Notes: generated by a model from the letters alone, not told the origin. A DNA stretch of 18,607 nt from Catenibacterium sp. co_0103 (GCF_004168205.1 NZ_RCYB01000042.1:1-18607), one strand, 5' to 3'; shown: positions 1-7,884, counted from the stretch's first letter. Translations and numbers: made by a program.

Positions 1-179
1 TCAAGCCTGCTTGGCTTTGCCCTGTTTCTAGGCTTTCCCTTGTAGCCTTCGTGATACTTCTTCACTGTTCTGTAATCTACGCCATACTTTCTGGCAAGAT
101 CTGCATAGTTTGGTTTGCTTTTAGTAAAATCCATTACGCTAAGTTCAGCTTTTAGCTGATAAAAATCATTTGAATTCAT
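1..179 (-). CDS. IS21-like (IstA-type) transposase, N-terminal part, runs off left edge
   Basis: Seen: an open frame of 59 codons plus two bases starts at an ATG (177-179) and stays open to the window edge. It is preceded on the minus strand by a strong ribosome-binding site, GGAGGTAA (184-191). The peptide has an N-terminal helical stretch followed by a helix-turn-helix region (roughly residues 22-45, including the segment YADLARKYGVDYRTVKKY). A basic Lys/Arg/Pro tail follows. Known: this layout, a MerR/Hin-like HTH followed by a basic linker, is that of the DNA-binding head of IS21-family IstA transposases; the DDE catalytic core would lie outside the window. Inference: it is the first gene of an insertion sequence whose upstream end lies around 230-290 and which interrupts or abuts the integrase remnant. 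IS30-type or resolvase-type HTH heads are the alternatives. I am confident it is a transposase-type HTH protein, less so of the exact family. Confidence 0.6.
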   Translation of the reverse strand, partial: MNSNDFYQLKAELSVMDFTKSKPNYADLARKYGVDYRTVKKYHEGYKGKPRNRAKPSRL

Positions 180-233
180 CGATATTACCTCCGGTAAGAT
201 AATATCAATAAAATGAAAAAAGACAAAATAATT

Positions 234-275
234 ATGTAGGTTTTCCAACATTCTTATGTTGTTTTTTACCTACAT
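234..275. repeat. Nested inverted repeats at the IS end
   Basis: Outer arms ATGTAGGT (234-241) and ACCTACAT (268-275) are perfect complements. Inside them CAACAT (246-251) and ATGTTG (256-261) form a second stem with a 4-base loop TCTT, followed by six T. On either strand this could fold, and the plus-strand T-run makes the inner hairpin terminator-like. Its place just upstream of a transposase start fits a transposase-binding terminal repeat and also a stem that insulates the transposase from outside transcription. Both roles are inferred. Confidence 0.5.
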
Positions 276-292
276 TTTTATTTTATCCTTAG

Positions 293-442
293 CAGGCAGA
301 AAAGAGGATAGACGTAAAAGTTCTTCAATATATTATGGGACACGCCCACATAGATGTAACAATGGACGTATATAACCATGTAAGTGAGATGTCCAGAATT
401 GAGAGTGAAATCACAAGGCTGGAAAGCGTAGCAATTAGCTGA
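293..442 (+). pseudogene. Tyrosine recombinase (integrase) C-terminal remnant
   Basis: Seen: reading frame 293-442 encodes 49 residues containing LQYIMGHAHIDVTMDVYNH and then a short charged tail. Known: this is the end of the catalytic domain of tyrosine recombinases, with the conserved His of the GH motif and the nucleophilic Tyr ten residues later, as in phage and conjugative-element integrases. There is no start; an in-frame TAG at 290-292 and the insertion-sequence end lie immediately upstream, so the Arg-Lys-His-Arg part of the active site is missing here. Inference: an integrase gene was split or deleted by the IS21-like insertion, leaving the element without its own integrase in this copy unless the 5' part survives beyond the window. 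Integrase genes usually sit beside the attachment site, which agrees with the repeats at 440-546. Confidence 0.8.
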
Positions 443-478
443 CACCAAAAATAAAAAATTGGTGTCAAAATGGTGTCA
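440..478. repeat. TGACACCA / TGGTGTCA inverted and direct repeats after integrase
   Basis: TGACACCAA (440-448) is a perfect complement of TTGGTGTCA (459-467). The same octamer TGGTGTCA recurs in direct orientation at 471-478. The first arm contains the integrase stop codon TGA (440-442). Such repeats just behind an integrase gene are typical arm-type binding sites for the recombinase or its excision partner near an element end; a terminator for the integrase message is the alternative, but no T-run follows. Confidence 0.5.
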
Positions 479-516
479 AATCAAGAAAAAGTGATGATTA
501 TAAGGAAGAAAAAGTG

Positions 517-546
517 TTGCAAACCCCGTAAAATCAAGGTTTGCAA
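517..546. other. Candidate attachment-site core (9-bp inverted repeat)
   Basis: TTGCAAACC (517-525) and GGTTTGCAA (538-546) are perfect complements around a 12-base spacer. The run of A that follows (545-552) makes it unlikely to be a plus-strand terminator. Its position fits a crossover core: just outside the integrase remnant and its repeats, and just before the clpB control region. Tyrosine recombinase cores are commonly short inverted repeats of this size. No second copy is in the window, so this is inference. Confidence 0.35.
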
Positions 547-562
547 AAAAAATCTCAAATAA

Positions 563-589
563 TTAGCACACAACTGTTGACAGTGCTAA
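563..589. promoter_or_regulatory. CIRCE operator 1 (HrcA site)
   Basis: TTAGCACAC - 9 bases - CAGTGCTAA. The consensus CIRCE is TTAGCACTC-N9-GAGTGCTAA, so each half differs at one position. It overlaps the -35 box of the clpB promoter (577-582), where bound HrcA repressor would block RNA polymerase. Confidence 0.88.
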
Positions 590-604
590 AAAAGGTGATA
601 TACT
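577..604 (+). promoter_or_regulatory. clpB promoter (sigma-A, extended -10)
   Basis: TTGACA (577-582), 16-base spacer, TATACT (599-604), with TGA directly upstream of the -10 (596-598), giving an extended -10. The -35 is a perfect consensus match. It lies between the two CIRCE operators, the usual layout for HrcA-repressed heat-shock genes. Confidence 0.85.
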
Positions 605-608
605 AGCA

Positions 609-635
609 TTAGCACAAGAGGAAGAAGAGTGCTAA
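609..635. promoter_or_regulatory. CIRCE operator 2 (HrcA site)
   Basis: TTAGCACAA - 9 bases - GAGTGCTAA: the right half is perfect and the left half has two mismatches. It lies in the predicted 5' leader immediately before the ribosome-binding site AAAGGAG (634-640), so it could act as a second repressor site and as an mRNA hairpin close to the RBS. Confidence 0.88.
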
Positions 636-648
636 AGGAGTGATTGCG

Positions 649-3216
649 ATGAATGGTGAAAAATGGACAGAAGCAATGCAGGAAGCATTTGGACGTGCAG
701 CTCAGAATGCGTTAGCTCTGAATCAACAGATTGTTGATGTTGAACATCTCATGTATGCATTATTAGAAGATAGTTCTGGTATTTTCTATAGAGTACTGAC
801 AAAACTTAATATCTCTATCCCAAAAGTACAGGATTTATTAAATGCGGAGATCAATAAGAAGCCTAGCGTTGGGCAGGTGACTCAGGATCAGCTTCGTTTA
901 AGCTATGATCTCAATAGCTGGATTGCGAATGCTGAAAGAATTAAGACAGAATATAAAGATGACTATATGAGTGTAGAACATCTTATTCTTGCAATATTTA
1001 ATACGCAAAGCACTTTTATTAAAAACTTTGTATCTCGTTATAATTTAAATAAAAAAGAAGTTGAAAAAGTAATTAAGGAAATGAGAGGAGGACATAAAGT
1101 GGATACTCCAAACCCAGAAAATAATTATGAAGTACTAGAAAAATATGGACGTGATCTTGTTAAAGATGTAAAAGATGGCAAGATTGATCCAGTTATTGGT
1201 CGTGATGAAGAAATTAGACGTGTGATTCAGATTTTATCACGTAAGACAAAGAATAATCCGATTTTAATTGGTGAGCCAGGTGTAGGTAAGACTGCAATTG
1301 TAGAAGGACTTGCTTGGCGTATAGTTAAGAACGATGTACCTGAAACATTAAAAGATAAAACTTTATTTGAACTTGATTTAGGTTCACTTGTGGCAGGTGC
1401 TAAATATCGTGGTGAATTTGAAGAAAGATTAAAAGCTGTCTTAAATGAAATCAAGAAGTCTGAAGGACAAATCATTATGTTTATTGATGAAATACATCAG
1501 TTAGTAGGTGCAGGTAAGACAGATGGTGCGATGGATGCGGCCAACTTATTAAAACCAATGTTAGCACGTGGTGAATTACATTGTATTGGTGCAACAACAT
1601 TGGATGAATATCGTCAGTATATTGAAAAGGATGCAGCCCTAGAAAGACGTTTCCAGAAGGTATTAGTACAAGAACCTGATATTGATGATACAATTGCGAT
1701 TTTAAGAGGTTTAAAGGAACCATTTGAATCTCATCATGGTGTTCAGATTCAAGATAGTGCAATTATCGCAGCAGCTCATATGAGTGATCGTTATATTACA
1801 GATCGTTTCTTACCAGATAAGGCCATTGACCTTATTGATGAAGCATGTGCTTCAGTACGTATGGAAATTGACTCTATGCCTGAAGAACTAGATACAATTA
1901 CTCGTGATAAGAATCGTCTAGAAATGGAAAGAATCTCTATTGAAAAAGAAGATTCAACTGAAGATAACGAAAAGAGACTAGAAGAAATCAAAGAAAAAAT
2001 TGCTTCTTTAAATGAAAAGATTGCTGGATTAACTGAACAATGGAAATCAGAAAAGTCTCAGGTGGATCATATCAAGGATTTAAAGAACCAAAAAGTGCGT
2101 TTAGAAACACAGATGGCACAGTTTGAATCTCAGGGTAACCTAGAAGAAGCCTCTAAAATTAAATACCAGACTATTCCAGCTATTAATAAAGAAATAGAAG
2201 AATATCAGGCTAAAGAAAATGATGATGCATTATTACAGGAAAAGGTCACTGTAGATACTATTTCTGAAGTCATCTCTAGATGGACTAATATTCCAGTTTC
2301 TAAGCTAATGGAATCAGAAAAAGAAAAATTATTACATCTTGAAGATATTATGAAGAAAAGAGTTATTGGTCAGGATGACGCCATCACTAAAGTCACTGAT
2401 GCAATACTTAGAAGTCGTGCTGGTATTAATGATGAGAATAGACCTATTGGCTCATTCTTGTTCCTAGGTCCTACTGGTGTAGGTAAGACAGAAGTGGCTA
2501 AGACACTTGCTGAACAGCTCTTTGATAGTGAAAAGAATATCGTACGTATCGATATGAGTGAATATATGGAGAAATATAGTGTCTCTCGTTTATTGGGTGC
2601 TCCTCCAGGATATGTAGGTTATGAAGAAGGTGGACAGTTAACTGAAGCTGTCAGACGTGCTCCATATAGTATTGTCTTATTAGATGAAATTGAAAAAGCC
2701 CATCCAGATGTCTTCAATATCTTATTACAGATTCTAGATGATGGTCGTTTAACAGATTCTAAGGGTAATGTAGTCAGCTTCAAGAATACAATTATCATTA
2801 TGACTTCTAATATTGGTTCTCAGTACTTGTTACAGGGTAACAATGAAGAAACACGTAAAGAAGTAGATAATGAATTAAAGATGCACTTCAAACCTGAATT
2901 CTTAAACCGTATTGATGAAATCGTTATGTTCAACTCACTTGACTCAAGTGTTGTTTATAAGATTATTGATAAGTTTATTCATGAACTTGAAGGTCGTCTC
3001 GAAGAAAAGAAGATTACTCTAGAAGTCACTGATGCAGCTGAAAACAGAATTGCACAAGATGCATTTGATGCCACATTTGGTGCACGTCCAATCAAGCGTT
3101 ATATTCAGTCACATATTGAAACAATGCTTGCAAGAGAAATAATCAAAGGTACAATCCATGCTAACAGTCATGTAGTCATTGACTATGATAATGGATTTAT
3201 AGCTAGAGAAGCATAA
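649..3216 (+). CDS. clpB: ATP-dependent chaperone ClpB (Hsp100 disaggregase)
   Basis: Hexameric cytosolic AAA+ disaggregase that threads aggregated proteins through its central pore together with DnaK. Seen (855 aa from the ATG at 649): an N-terminal Clp_N repeat domain (about 1-145); a first AAA+ domain with Walker A GEPGVGKT (208-215), pore loop KYRG (252-255) and Walker B with D280-E281; a charged heptad-rich middle domain (about 400-520), which separates ClpB from ClpA; and a second AAA+ domain with GPTGVGKT (607-614), pore loop GYVG (654-657) and Walker B D679-E680. The length is usual for the family. The ATG at 649 is preferred because AAAGGAG (634-640) lies 8 bases upstream; a GTG at 640 overlaps that RBS. 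Two CIRCE sites indicate HrcA heat-shock control. A terminator follows, so it is probably monocistronic. No CtsR-type heptad repeat was seen. Confidence 0.97.
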   Translation: MNGEKWTEAMQEAFGRAAQNALALNQQIVDVEHLMYALLEDSSGIFYRVLTKLNISIPKVQDLLNAEINKKPSVGQVTQDQLRLSYDLNSWIANAERIKTEYKDDYMSVEHLILAIFNTQSTFIKNFVSRYNLNKKEVEKVIKEMRGGHKVDTPNPENNYEVLEKYGRDLVKDVKDGKIDPVIGRDEEIRRVIQILSRKTKNNPILIGEPGVGKTAIVEGLAWRIVKNDVPETLKDKTLFELDLGSLVAGAKYRGEFEERLKAVLNEIKKSEGQIIMFIDEIHQLVGAGKTDGAMDAANLLKPMLARGELHCIGATTLDEYRQYIEKDAALERRFQKVLVQEPDIDDTIAILRGLKEPFESHHGVQIQDSAIIAAAHMSDRYITDRFLPDKAIDLIDEACASVRMEIDSMPEELDTITRDKNRLEMERISIEKEDSTEDNEKRLEEIKEKIASLNEKIAGLTEQWKSEKSQVDHIKDLKNQKVRLETQMAQFESQGNLEEASKIKYQTIPAINKEIEEYQAKENDDALLQEKVTVDTISEVISRWTNIPVSKLMESEKEKLLHLEDIMKKRVIGQDDAITKVTDAILRSRAGINDENRPIGSFLFLGPTGVGKTEVAKTLAEQLFDSEKNIVRIDMSEYMEKYSVSRLLGAPPGYVGYEEGGQLTEAVRRAPYSIVLLDEIEKAHPDVFNILLQILDDGRLTDSKGNVVSFKNTIIIMTSNIGSQYLLQGNNEETRKEVDNELKMHFKPEFLNRIDEIVMFNSLDSSVVYKIIDKFIHELEGRLEEKKITLEVTDAAENRIAQDAFDATFGARPIKRYIQSHIETMLAREIIKGTIHANSHVVIDYDNGFIAREA

Positions 3217-3224
3217 GTTGTTTG

Positions 3225-3262
3225 AAAGAAGATAGAACCCCTCTCTATCTTCTTTTTCTTTT
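3225..3262 (+). terminator. Rho-independent terminator after clpB
   Basis: A 12-bp perfect stem, AAAGAAGATAGA (3225-3236) with TCTATCTTCTTT (3244-3255), has a 7-base loop and a T-rich tail. It separates clpB from rsmE. Confidence 0.88.
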
Positions 3263-3287
3263 CATTGTTTCATAAAAATGGTAGAAT
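3259..3287 (+). promoter_or_regulatory. Promoter of the rsmE-mtaB-murE unit
   Basis: -10 box TAGAAT (3282-3287) preceded by TGG (3279-3281), giving an extended -10. The best -35 at 17 bases is TTTTCA (3259-3264), a 4/6 match that overlaps the tail of the preceding terminator. Confidence 0.55.
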
Positions 3288-3307
3288 GCTAGAGGAGAGA
3301 GATGATT

Positions 3308-4042
3308 ATGCAGAGATATTTTATTAAAAATAATTATAGACAAAATGACATCATTATCACTGATGATTCTATGTATAAGCATATTACTAAAGTAATGCGT
3401 ATGGAAAAGGGTGAACATGTCATTTGTATTGATGAAGACAAACATGTTTACTTATGTGAAATCATCGATACAAAGCAGGGTTTACTACAAATTAAAGAAG
3501 AACTTCAGGAAGATAATGAATTAGATGTTGAAGTGACACTTGTTTATGGTTTACCAAAGAGCGATAAGTTTGAATTTGTAATTCAAAAAGCAACAGAACT
3601 AGGCGTTACACGTATAGTTCCTTTGCGTGCTTCTAGAAGTATAGTGAAAATGGATGAAGGACGTTTTAACAAGAAAAAGGACCGCTTTGTTCGCATCGCC
3701 CAGGAAGCAAGTGAACAATGTCATAGACAGATTGTTCCTGAGATTACACCTCCTATTCAATTATCACAATTAAAGGATTATTTATCTGAAGTGAATGTTG
3801 TGGCATATGAGGAAGAAAGTAAGAATGGGGAACATTATGCTTTCACAAAAGCACTCAATGATCTTCATACATCTATTACTATTATAGTAGGACCAGAGGG
3901 TGGTTTTGATCTTCAGGAAGTAGAAAAGATGCAGTCAATGGGTGTTGTGCCATGCTCTATTGGTAATCGTATTTTAAGAAGTGAGACAGCACCTTTATAT
4001 ATGCTTAGTGTTATAGGGTATAGAAGAGAATTGGGGGATTAA
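3308..4042 (+). CDS. rsmE: 16S rRNA m3U1498 methyltransferase RsmE
   Basis: SPOUT-class enzyme that methylates N3 of U1498 in 16S rRNA of the assembled small subunit using S-adenosylmethionine. Seen (244 aa): start MQRYF, the usual beginning in Firmicutes; an N-terminal PUA-like part; and the trefoil-knot SAM-binding motifs VGPEGGF (from residue 194) and GNRILRSETAPLY (from residue 219). The length is normal. An ATG two codons earlier (3302) is possible, but it lies only 4 bases from AGGAG (3293-3297), against 10 bases for the ATG at 3308. It is the first gene of a unit with its own promoter. The next gene starts one base after its stop. The rsmE-mtaB order is shared with Bacillus subtilis (yqeU-yqeV). 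Confidence 0.93.
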   Translation: MQRYFIKNNYRQNDIIITDDSMYKHITKVMRMEKGEHVICIDEDKHVYLCEIIDTKQGLLQIKEELQEDNELDVEVTLVYGLPKSDKFEFVIQKATELGVTRIVPLRASRSIVKMDEGRFNKKKDRFVRIAQEASEQCHRQIVPEITPPIQLSQLKDYLSEVNVVAYEEESKNGEHYAFTKALNDLHTSITIIVGPEGGFDLQEVEKMQSMGVVPCSIGNRILRSETAPLYMLSVIGYRRELGD

Positions 4043-4043
4043 T

Positions 4044-4817
4044 ATGAACTTTATTGCAGTCATTAATAAATACAGCAGGGATATAAAATACAATAAAACA
4101 AACTTATATCATTATTGTGAAGAACATAAAAAAGAATTAGAAGACTTGAATATTCGTTTTAAGGTTAAATCAGAAATTGAATTATTCAATATGGAAATCC
4201 TTTTGCGTGCACTAGATGTAAAAGATGCAATTGAAGGTTCCTATAATCTTTTTGCGTCAGGTCATTATGATATGTTTGAATATATTACCTATGAAGAAAA
4301 AAGAAAGATGTTTAATAATGATTTAAAGAATGTATTAGAAACACTCCCTCATTTTTATGATGAAGAAAGTTCACGAGATATTTATATTCCTATCTATTCT
4401 CCTGATATCAATAATTGGTATATCAATGATTATCAGATTCTCTTATTAAAGCAACATGCAGAATATGTGAAGAATCAGCCAATTACACTAGATACTGCTT
4501 TTAGATATTATGGACCAGTTGTATTTGATACACCTTTTTCCAGCTTAGAAAAAGTATATGAAAATGAATCTCATATTGCCTATTATTATGAAGAATTAGG
4601 CGCTATCTATTTATTTGTGAAAGAAGACTATTCATTGATTTGTCGTATTGTGATTGGCGATGATAATCGTCATTCTAACAGGGCGTCTATTGAAGATGCA
4701 AAAGAATTAGTGGTTTATTATGAACATGGTGAATATACACAGTTCATACAATACATGTATGATCATCAATTAATTAGTAATCGTACATACAAGAAATTAA
4801 TAAAGAAAGTGAAGTGA
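4044..4817 (+). CDS. Uncharacterised Tyr-rich protein between rsmE and mtaB
   Basis: I do not recognise this 257-residue protein. Seen: no signal peptide and no membrane segment; roughly 11% tyrosine, including YYY and several YY pairs; many acidic residues; a central part with beta-strand-like segments, and a helical C-terminus ending in a short basic tail. The last 25 residues (QYMYDHQLISNRTYKKLIKK) resemble the small helical hairpin seen in SHOCT-like tails, but this is only a visual likeness. It begins one base after rsmE stops and ends four bases before mtaB, behind a weak GGGGGA ribosome-binding site (4033-4038), so it is translated from the same message. Base composition and codon use match its neighbours, so it is not an obvious recent arrival. 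The position between two RNA-modification genes may hint at a translation-related role, but the sequence itself does not show one. Confidence 0.85.
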   Translation: MNFIAVINKYSRDIKYNKTNLYHYCEEHKKELEDLNIRFKVKSEIELFNMEILLRALDVKDAIEGSYNLFASGHYDMFEYITYEEKRKMFNNDLKNVLETLPHFYDEESSRDIYIPIYSPDINNWYINDYQILLLKQHAEYVKNQPITLDTAFRYYGPVVFDTPFSSLEKVYENESHIAYYYEELGAIYLFVKEDYSLICRIVIGDDNRHSNRASIEDAKELVVYYEHGEYTQFIQYMYDHQLISNRTYKKLIKKVK

Positions 4818-4821
4818 GACA

Positions 4822-6129
4822 ATGGCAACAGTTGCTTTTCATACATTAGGCTGTAAAGTAAACAGCTACGAATCAGAAGCGATGTTAGAAATATTCAAGA
4901 AAAGAGGGTATGACAATATCGACTTTGAATCTCCTGCAGATGTATATGTTATTAATACATGTACTGTCACAAATACAGGGGACTCTAAATCAAGACAGAT
5001 GATCCGTAAGGCACATCGTACTAATCCTGATGCAGTCATCTGTGTAGTGGGATGCTATTCACAGGTAGCAAGTGAAGAAATCACAGAAATAGAAGGTGTT
5101 TCTGTAGTACTTGGAACACAACATCGTGCTTCTATTGTAGACTTTGTAGAAGAATATAAGATGACACATAAACAGATTGTGAAAATAGAAAATGTTATGA
5201 AGGTCTCTCGTTTTGAAGACTTAAGTATTCATGCATTTGAAAATAAAACAAGAGCCTTCCTAAAAATTCAGGATGGATGTAATAACTTCTGTACATATTG
5301 TATTATCCCTTATGCACGTGGTGGAGTTCGTTCTCGTTCTAAGGAAGATGTTTTAAGACAGGCTCAGGAACTTGTAGATAGAGGGTTTGTAGAAATCGTC
5401 TTAACGGGTATTCATACAGCAGGTTATGGTGTGGATTTAGACAATTATTCTTTCTATGATCTATTAGTAGACTTAACAACTAAAATTAAGGGATTAAAGA
5501 GATTACGTATTTCTTCTATTGAAATGAGTCAGGTGAGTGATGAAATTATTGAACTTATTGGTAGAAGTCCTATTATCGTAGATCATTTACATATTCCTAT
5601 TCAGTCTGGTACAGATTCTATTCTAAGAAGAATGGCAAGACATTATAATACAGCTGAATTTGAAAAGAAGTATTTTGAACTTAAAGAAGCATTGCCGGGT
5701 ATCTCTATTACTACAGATGTCATTGTAGGATTCCCTGGAGAAACAGAAGAAGACTTCGTTGATACATATAACTGGATTAAGAAACTTCATTTCAATCAAT
5801 TACATGTTTTCCCTTATTCAAGAAGAAAGGGAACACCAGCAGATAGAATGCCAAATCAGGTACCAGGAGATGTCAAGAAAGACCGTGTTAGAAGACTATT
5901 GCAGCTTTCTGATGAATTAAAAACTGAATTCGCATTATCTGAAATGAATAAGGAACTAGAAGTGCTTATTGAAGAAGAAAAGGATGGCTACATGGTAGGA
6001 CATGCCTCTAATTACTTAAAGGTTTTTGTTGCAGATCATTCTTTAAAAGAAGGACATATTTATAAAGTAAAGGTAACAGATCATCGAGGTTATGATTTAA
6101 TCGGGGTGGTTTCTAGTGAAGAAGCTTAA
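4822..6129 (+). CDS. mtaB: tRNA t6A37 methylthiotransferase MtaB
   Basis: Radical-SAM enzyme that converts N6-threonylcarbamoyladenosine at position 37 of ANN-decoding tRNAs into the 2-methylthio form. Seen (435 aa): an N-terminal methylthiotransferase domain with cluster-binding C11, C47 and C78 (LGCKVN, NTCTVT, VGCYSQ); the radical-SAM motif CNNFCTYC with C153, C157 and C160; and a C-terminal TRAM RNA-binding domain over about the last 60 residues. The HTLGCKVN start separates the MtaB branch from MiaB and RimO. Both clusters look intact. It follows the previous stop by four bases and overlaps the next gene by 14 bases, so the genes are co-transcribed and probably translationally coupled. 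MiaB is the less likely alternative. Confidence 0.93.
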   Translation: MATVAFHTLGCKVNSYESEAMLEIFKKRGYDNIDFESPADVYVINTCTVTNTGDSKSRQMIRKAHRTNPDAVICVVGCYSQVASEEITEIEGVSVVLGTQHRASIVDFVEEYKMTHKQIVKIENVMKVSRFEDLSIHAFENKTRAFLKIQDGCNNFCTYCIIPYARGGVRSRSKEDVLRQAQELVDRGFVEIVLTGIHTAGYGVDLDNYSFYDLLVDLTTKIKGLKRLRISSIEMSQVSDEIIELIGRSPIIVDHLHIPIQSGTDSILRRMARHYNTAEFEKKYFELKEALPGISITTDVIVGFPGETEEDFVDTYNWIKKLHFNQLHVFPYSRRKGTPADRMPNQVPGDVKKDRVRRLLQLSDELKTEFALSEMNKELEVLIEEEKDGYMVGHASNYLKVFVADHSLKEGHIYKVKVTDHRGYDLIGVVSSEEA

Positions 6130-7594
6130 TGAGCTTTTTAAAGTTGAAAGTGATATAAAGATTGAATCTATTCATAGCGATTCCCGTTATGTCAGAAAGG
6201 ATTCTATCTTCTTTTGTATTGAAGGTCTTGTGACAGATGGTCATAAATATGTCGATGATGCTATCTTCCAAGGTGCTAAATGTATTGTTCATTCTAAGCC
6301 GTTACGTCGTTATTATCAGGGTATTGTTTATATTCAGGTATCAGATGTCTTAGATGAACTCAATCGTGTGGCAGATCTCTTCTATGATCATCCTTCCTAT
6401 AAGATGACAGGAATAGGTGTTACAGGAACAAGTGGTAAAACAGTCGTAGCCCGTGTTGTTGCAAGACTACTAGGACGTTATTTAAAGATGGGCTATGTAG
6501 GTAACAACGGAATAGAATATGGACCTACAATGATGCAGATGACTGGTACTACACCAGATCCTATCTGTTTACATCGTAACTTCTATAACATGGTTAAAGA
6601 GAATGTGAAGGGCTTTACTCTAGAAGTCTCTTCTCATGGCTTAGCTTTAAAGCGTGTTGATTCAGTTAATTTCAGTATTGCGGTATTTACAAATGCTTAT
6701 GAAGAACATATGGACTTCCATGGAACTGTAGATAACCTGATGACATCTTATGTTAAACTCTTTAGATTGCTTAAAGAAGGTGGTTATGCCATTCTTAATG
6801 CAGACGAAGTACGTTTTAATCATTATCTAACTACTAACTATAAGGATATGGCTGATCATGCCAAAATATTAACCTATGGTATTCATCATAAAGCAGATAT
6901 TATGGCACGTGAGATTGAATATTATATAGATCATTCAGCATTTAATATCTATATTAAAAATCATTACTATCATGTAGAAGTTCCTATTATTGCACCATTT
7001 AATATATCTAACACTCTTGCAATATTGACAACCCTTTATGCCTTAGAAATGACACCGGATGAAATCGTGAATGCGATTAAATATATTCAGCCAGTAGAAG
7101 GTAGAATGGAAGTAGTCCCTGTTAAACAGCCTTTCCATATTATTGTTGACTATTGTCAGCATGCACATAACTTTGAAGAAGTATTCAAGTTTGTCCATAG
7201 TGTTAAAGGAAATGGTCATTTAATTGCGGTATTTGGTGCACCAGGACGTAAAGATATCCATAAAAGAAGTAAGATAGGTGCTTTAGCTAATAAATACTGT
7301 GATTATGTTATATTGACAGAACAGGATGAAAGAGATGATGATATCGAAGGCATCTGTTCACAGATTCAAGAACAGATTGTTGATCCTATTTCAGTGATTA
7401 TTACTGATCGTCGTTATGCCATTCAGCAGGCAATAGATGCAGCTTGTCCAGGTGATGTTATTTTGATTTTAGGAAAAGGCCATGAACAGTTCATGACATC
7501 ACTAGTGGGTAATACACCTTATCCCGGAGATAAATTCATTGCTCAGGAATATGCGAAAAAACTCTATAATGAACAATTAGAAGACGATATGTAA
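6116..7594 (+). CDS. murE: MurE-family UDP-MurNAc-tripeptide ligase with altered signatures
   Basis: Mur ligases add the third stem-peptide residue to UDP-MurNAc-L-Ala-D-Glu in the cytoplasm using ATP. Seen (492 aa, GTG start at 6116 with GGGGTGG 7 bases upstream): an N-terminal UDP-binding domain (HSDSRYV, DGHKYVDDAI), P-loop GVTGTSGKT (101-109), TGTTPD (143-148), EVSSHGLALKRV (170-181), HMDFHG (198-203), a likely carbamylated K214, and the C-terminal GKGHE (453-457). Odd points: the P-loop has Ser where Mur ligases have Asn (TGTNGKT); the usual VDYAHTPD reads VDYCQHAH (344-351); and the DNPR motif that recognises meso-diaminopimelate is QDER (403-406). The third amino acid is therefore not predictable, and a MurE paralogue with changed function cannot be excluded. 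It overlaps mtaB by 14 bases. Confidence 0.8.
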   Translation: MKKLNELFKVESDIKIESIHSDSRYVRKDSIFFCIEGLVTDGHKYVDDAIFQGAKCIVHSKPLRRYYQGIVYIQVSDVLDELNRVADLFYDHPSYKMTGIGVTGTSGKTVVARVVARLLGRYLKMGYVGNNGIEYGPTMMQMTGTTPDPICLHRNFYNMVKENVKGFTLEVSSHGLALKRVDSVNFSIAVFTNAYEEHMDFHGTVDNLMTSYVKLFRLLKEGGYAILNADEVRFNHYLTTNYKDMADHAKILTYGIHHKADIMAREIEYYIDHSAFNIYIKNHYYHVEVPIIAPFNISNTLAILTTLYALEMTPDEIVNAIKYIQPVEGRMEVVPVKQPFHIIVDYCQHAHNFEEVFKFVHSVKGNGHLIAVFGAPGRKDIHKRSKIGALANKYCDYVILTEQDERDDDIEGICSQIQEQIVDPISVIITDRRYAIQQAIDAACPGDVILILGKGHEQFMTSLVGNTPYPGDKFIAQEYAKKLYNEQLEDDM

Positions 7595-7622
7595 AACTTG
7601 AAAAATAAAAGTCAAAAAAGGC

Positions 7623-7651
7623 TTGCATTATTAAAAATCATTGTGTATAAT
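7623..7651 (+). promoter_or_regulatory. rpsU promoter
   Basis: TTGCAT (7623-7628), 17-base spacer, TATAAT (7646-7651). The perfect -10 and ideal spacing fit a strongly expressed ribosomal protein gene, about 37 bases upstream of its start. Confidence 0.82.
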
Positions 7652-7687
7652 CATATTCGAATTTAGCGGTAAAGGGGGGAAAGTTCA

Positions 7688-7873
7688 ATGGCAAAGACAG
7701 TAGTAAGAGAAAATGAATCTTTAGATGATGCTTTACGTCGTTTTAAGAGACAAGTTTCTAGAACAGGAACCCTTGCTGAAGCTCGTAAAAGAGAATTCTA
7801 TGTTAAACCTGGTTTAAAGAGAAAAATGAAATCAGAAGCAGCTAGAAAGAACCAGAAGAAACGTCGTAGATAA
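7688..7873 (+). CDS. rpsU: 30S ribosomal protein S21
   Basis: Small basic protein of the 30S subunit near the platform, involved in mRNA engagement in the species that have it. Seen: 61 residues with the family's opening pattern ([16 protein letters not shown]), a central [14 protein letters not shown] segment, and a Lys/Arg-rich tail ending KKRRR. The length matches Firmicute S21. A strong purine-rich ribosome-binding site, GGGGGGA (7674-7680), precedes the ATG. It has its own promoter and a strong terminator, so it is at least partly a single-gene unit. The rpsU-phoH neighbourhood is conserved in Bacillus-type genomes. Confidence 0.97.
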   Translation: MAKTVVRENESLDDALRRFKRQVSRTGTLAEARKREFYVKPGLKRKMKSEAARKNQKKRRR

Positions 7874-7884
7874 GATTTATTTTT

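Larger units (their letters stand above)
1..275 (-). mobile_element. Partial insertion sequence, IS21-like, left part outside window
   Basis: The transposase start (1-179) and about 95 bases upstream of it form one end of an insertion sequence. On the minus strand the end region contains two related blocks, TGTAGGT..CAACAT and TGTTGG..CCTACAT. IS21-family elements carry multiple terminal repeats and begin with TG, so a boundary at TGTAGG (269-274) is possible. A boundary nearer 290 is also possible, because the recognisable integrase frame only resumes at about 293. The other end and any target duplication lie outside the window, so the limits are approximate. Confidence 0.45.

Noticed and set aside
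517..552. Rho-independent terminator at the 9-bp repeat before clpB
   Set aside because: On the plus strand the hairpin is followed by A, not T, and on the minus strand the T-run precedes it; an attachment core or other recombination site fits better.
640..651. GTG at 640 as the clpB start
   Set aside because: It overlaps the ribosome-binding site AAAGGAG (634-640); the ATG at 649 has ideal spacing and a normal ClpB N-terminus.
1227..1991. Minus-strand open frames within clpB
   Set aside because: They lack ribosome-binding sites and any family pattern; they are shadows of the well-supported clpB frame.
7595..7687. Ribosomal-protein leader or riboswitch before rpsU
   Set aside because: The predicted leader is under 40 bases with no stable fold beyond a short palindrome, TTCGAA.
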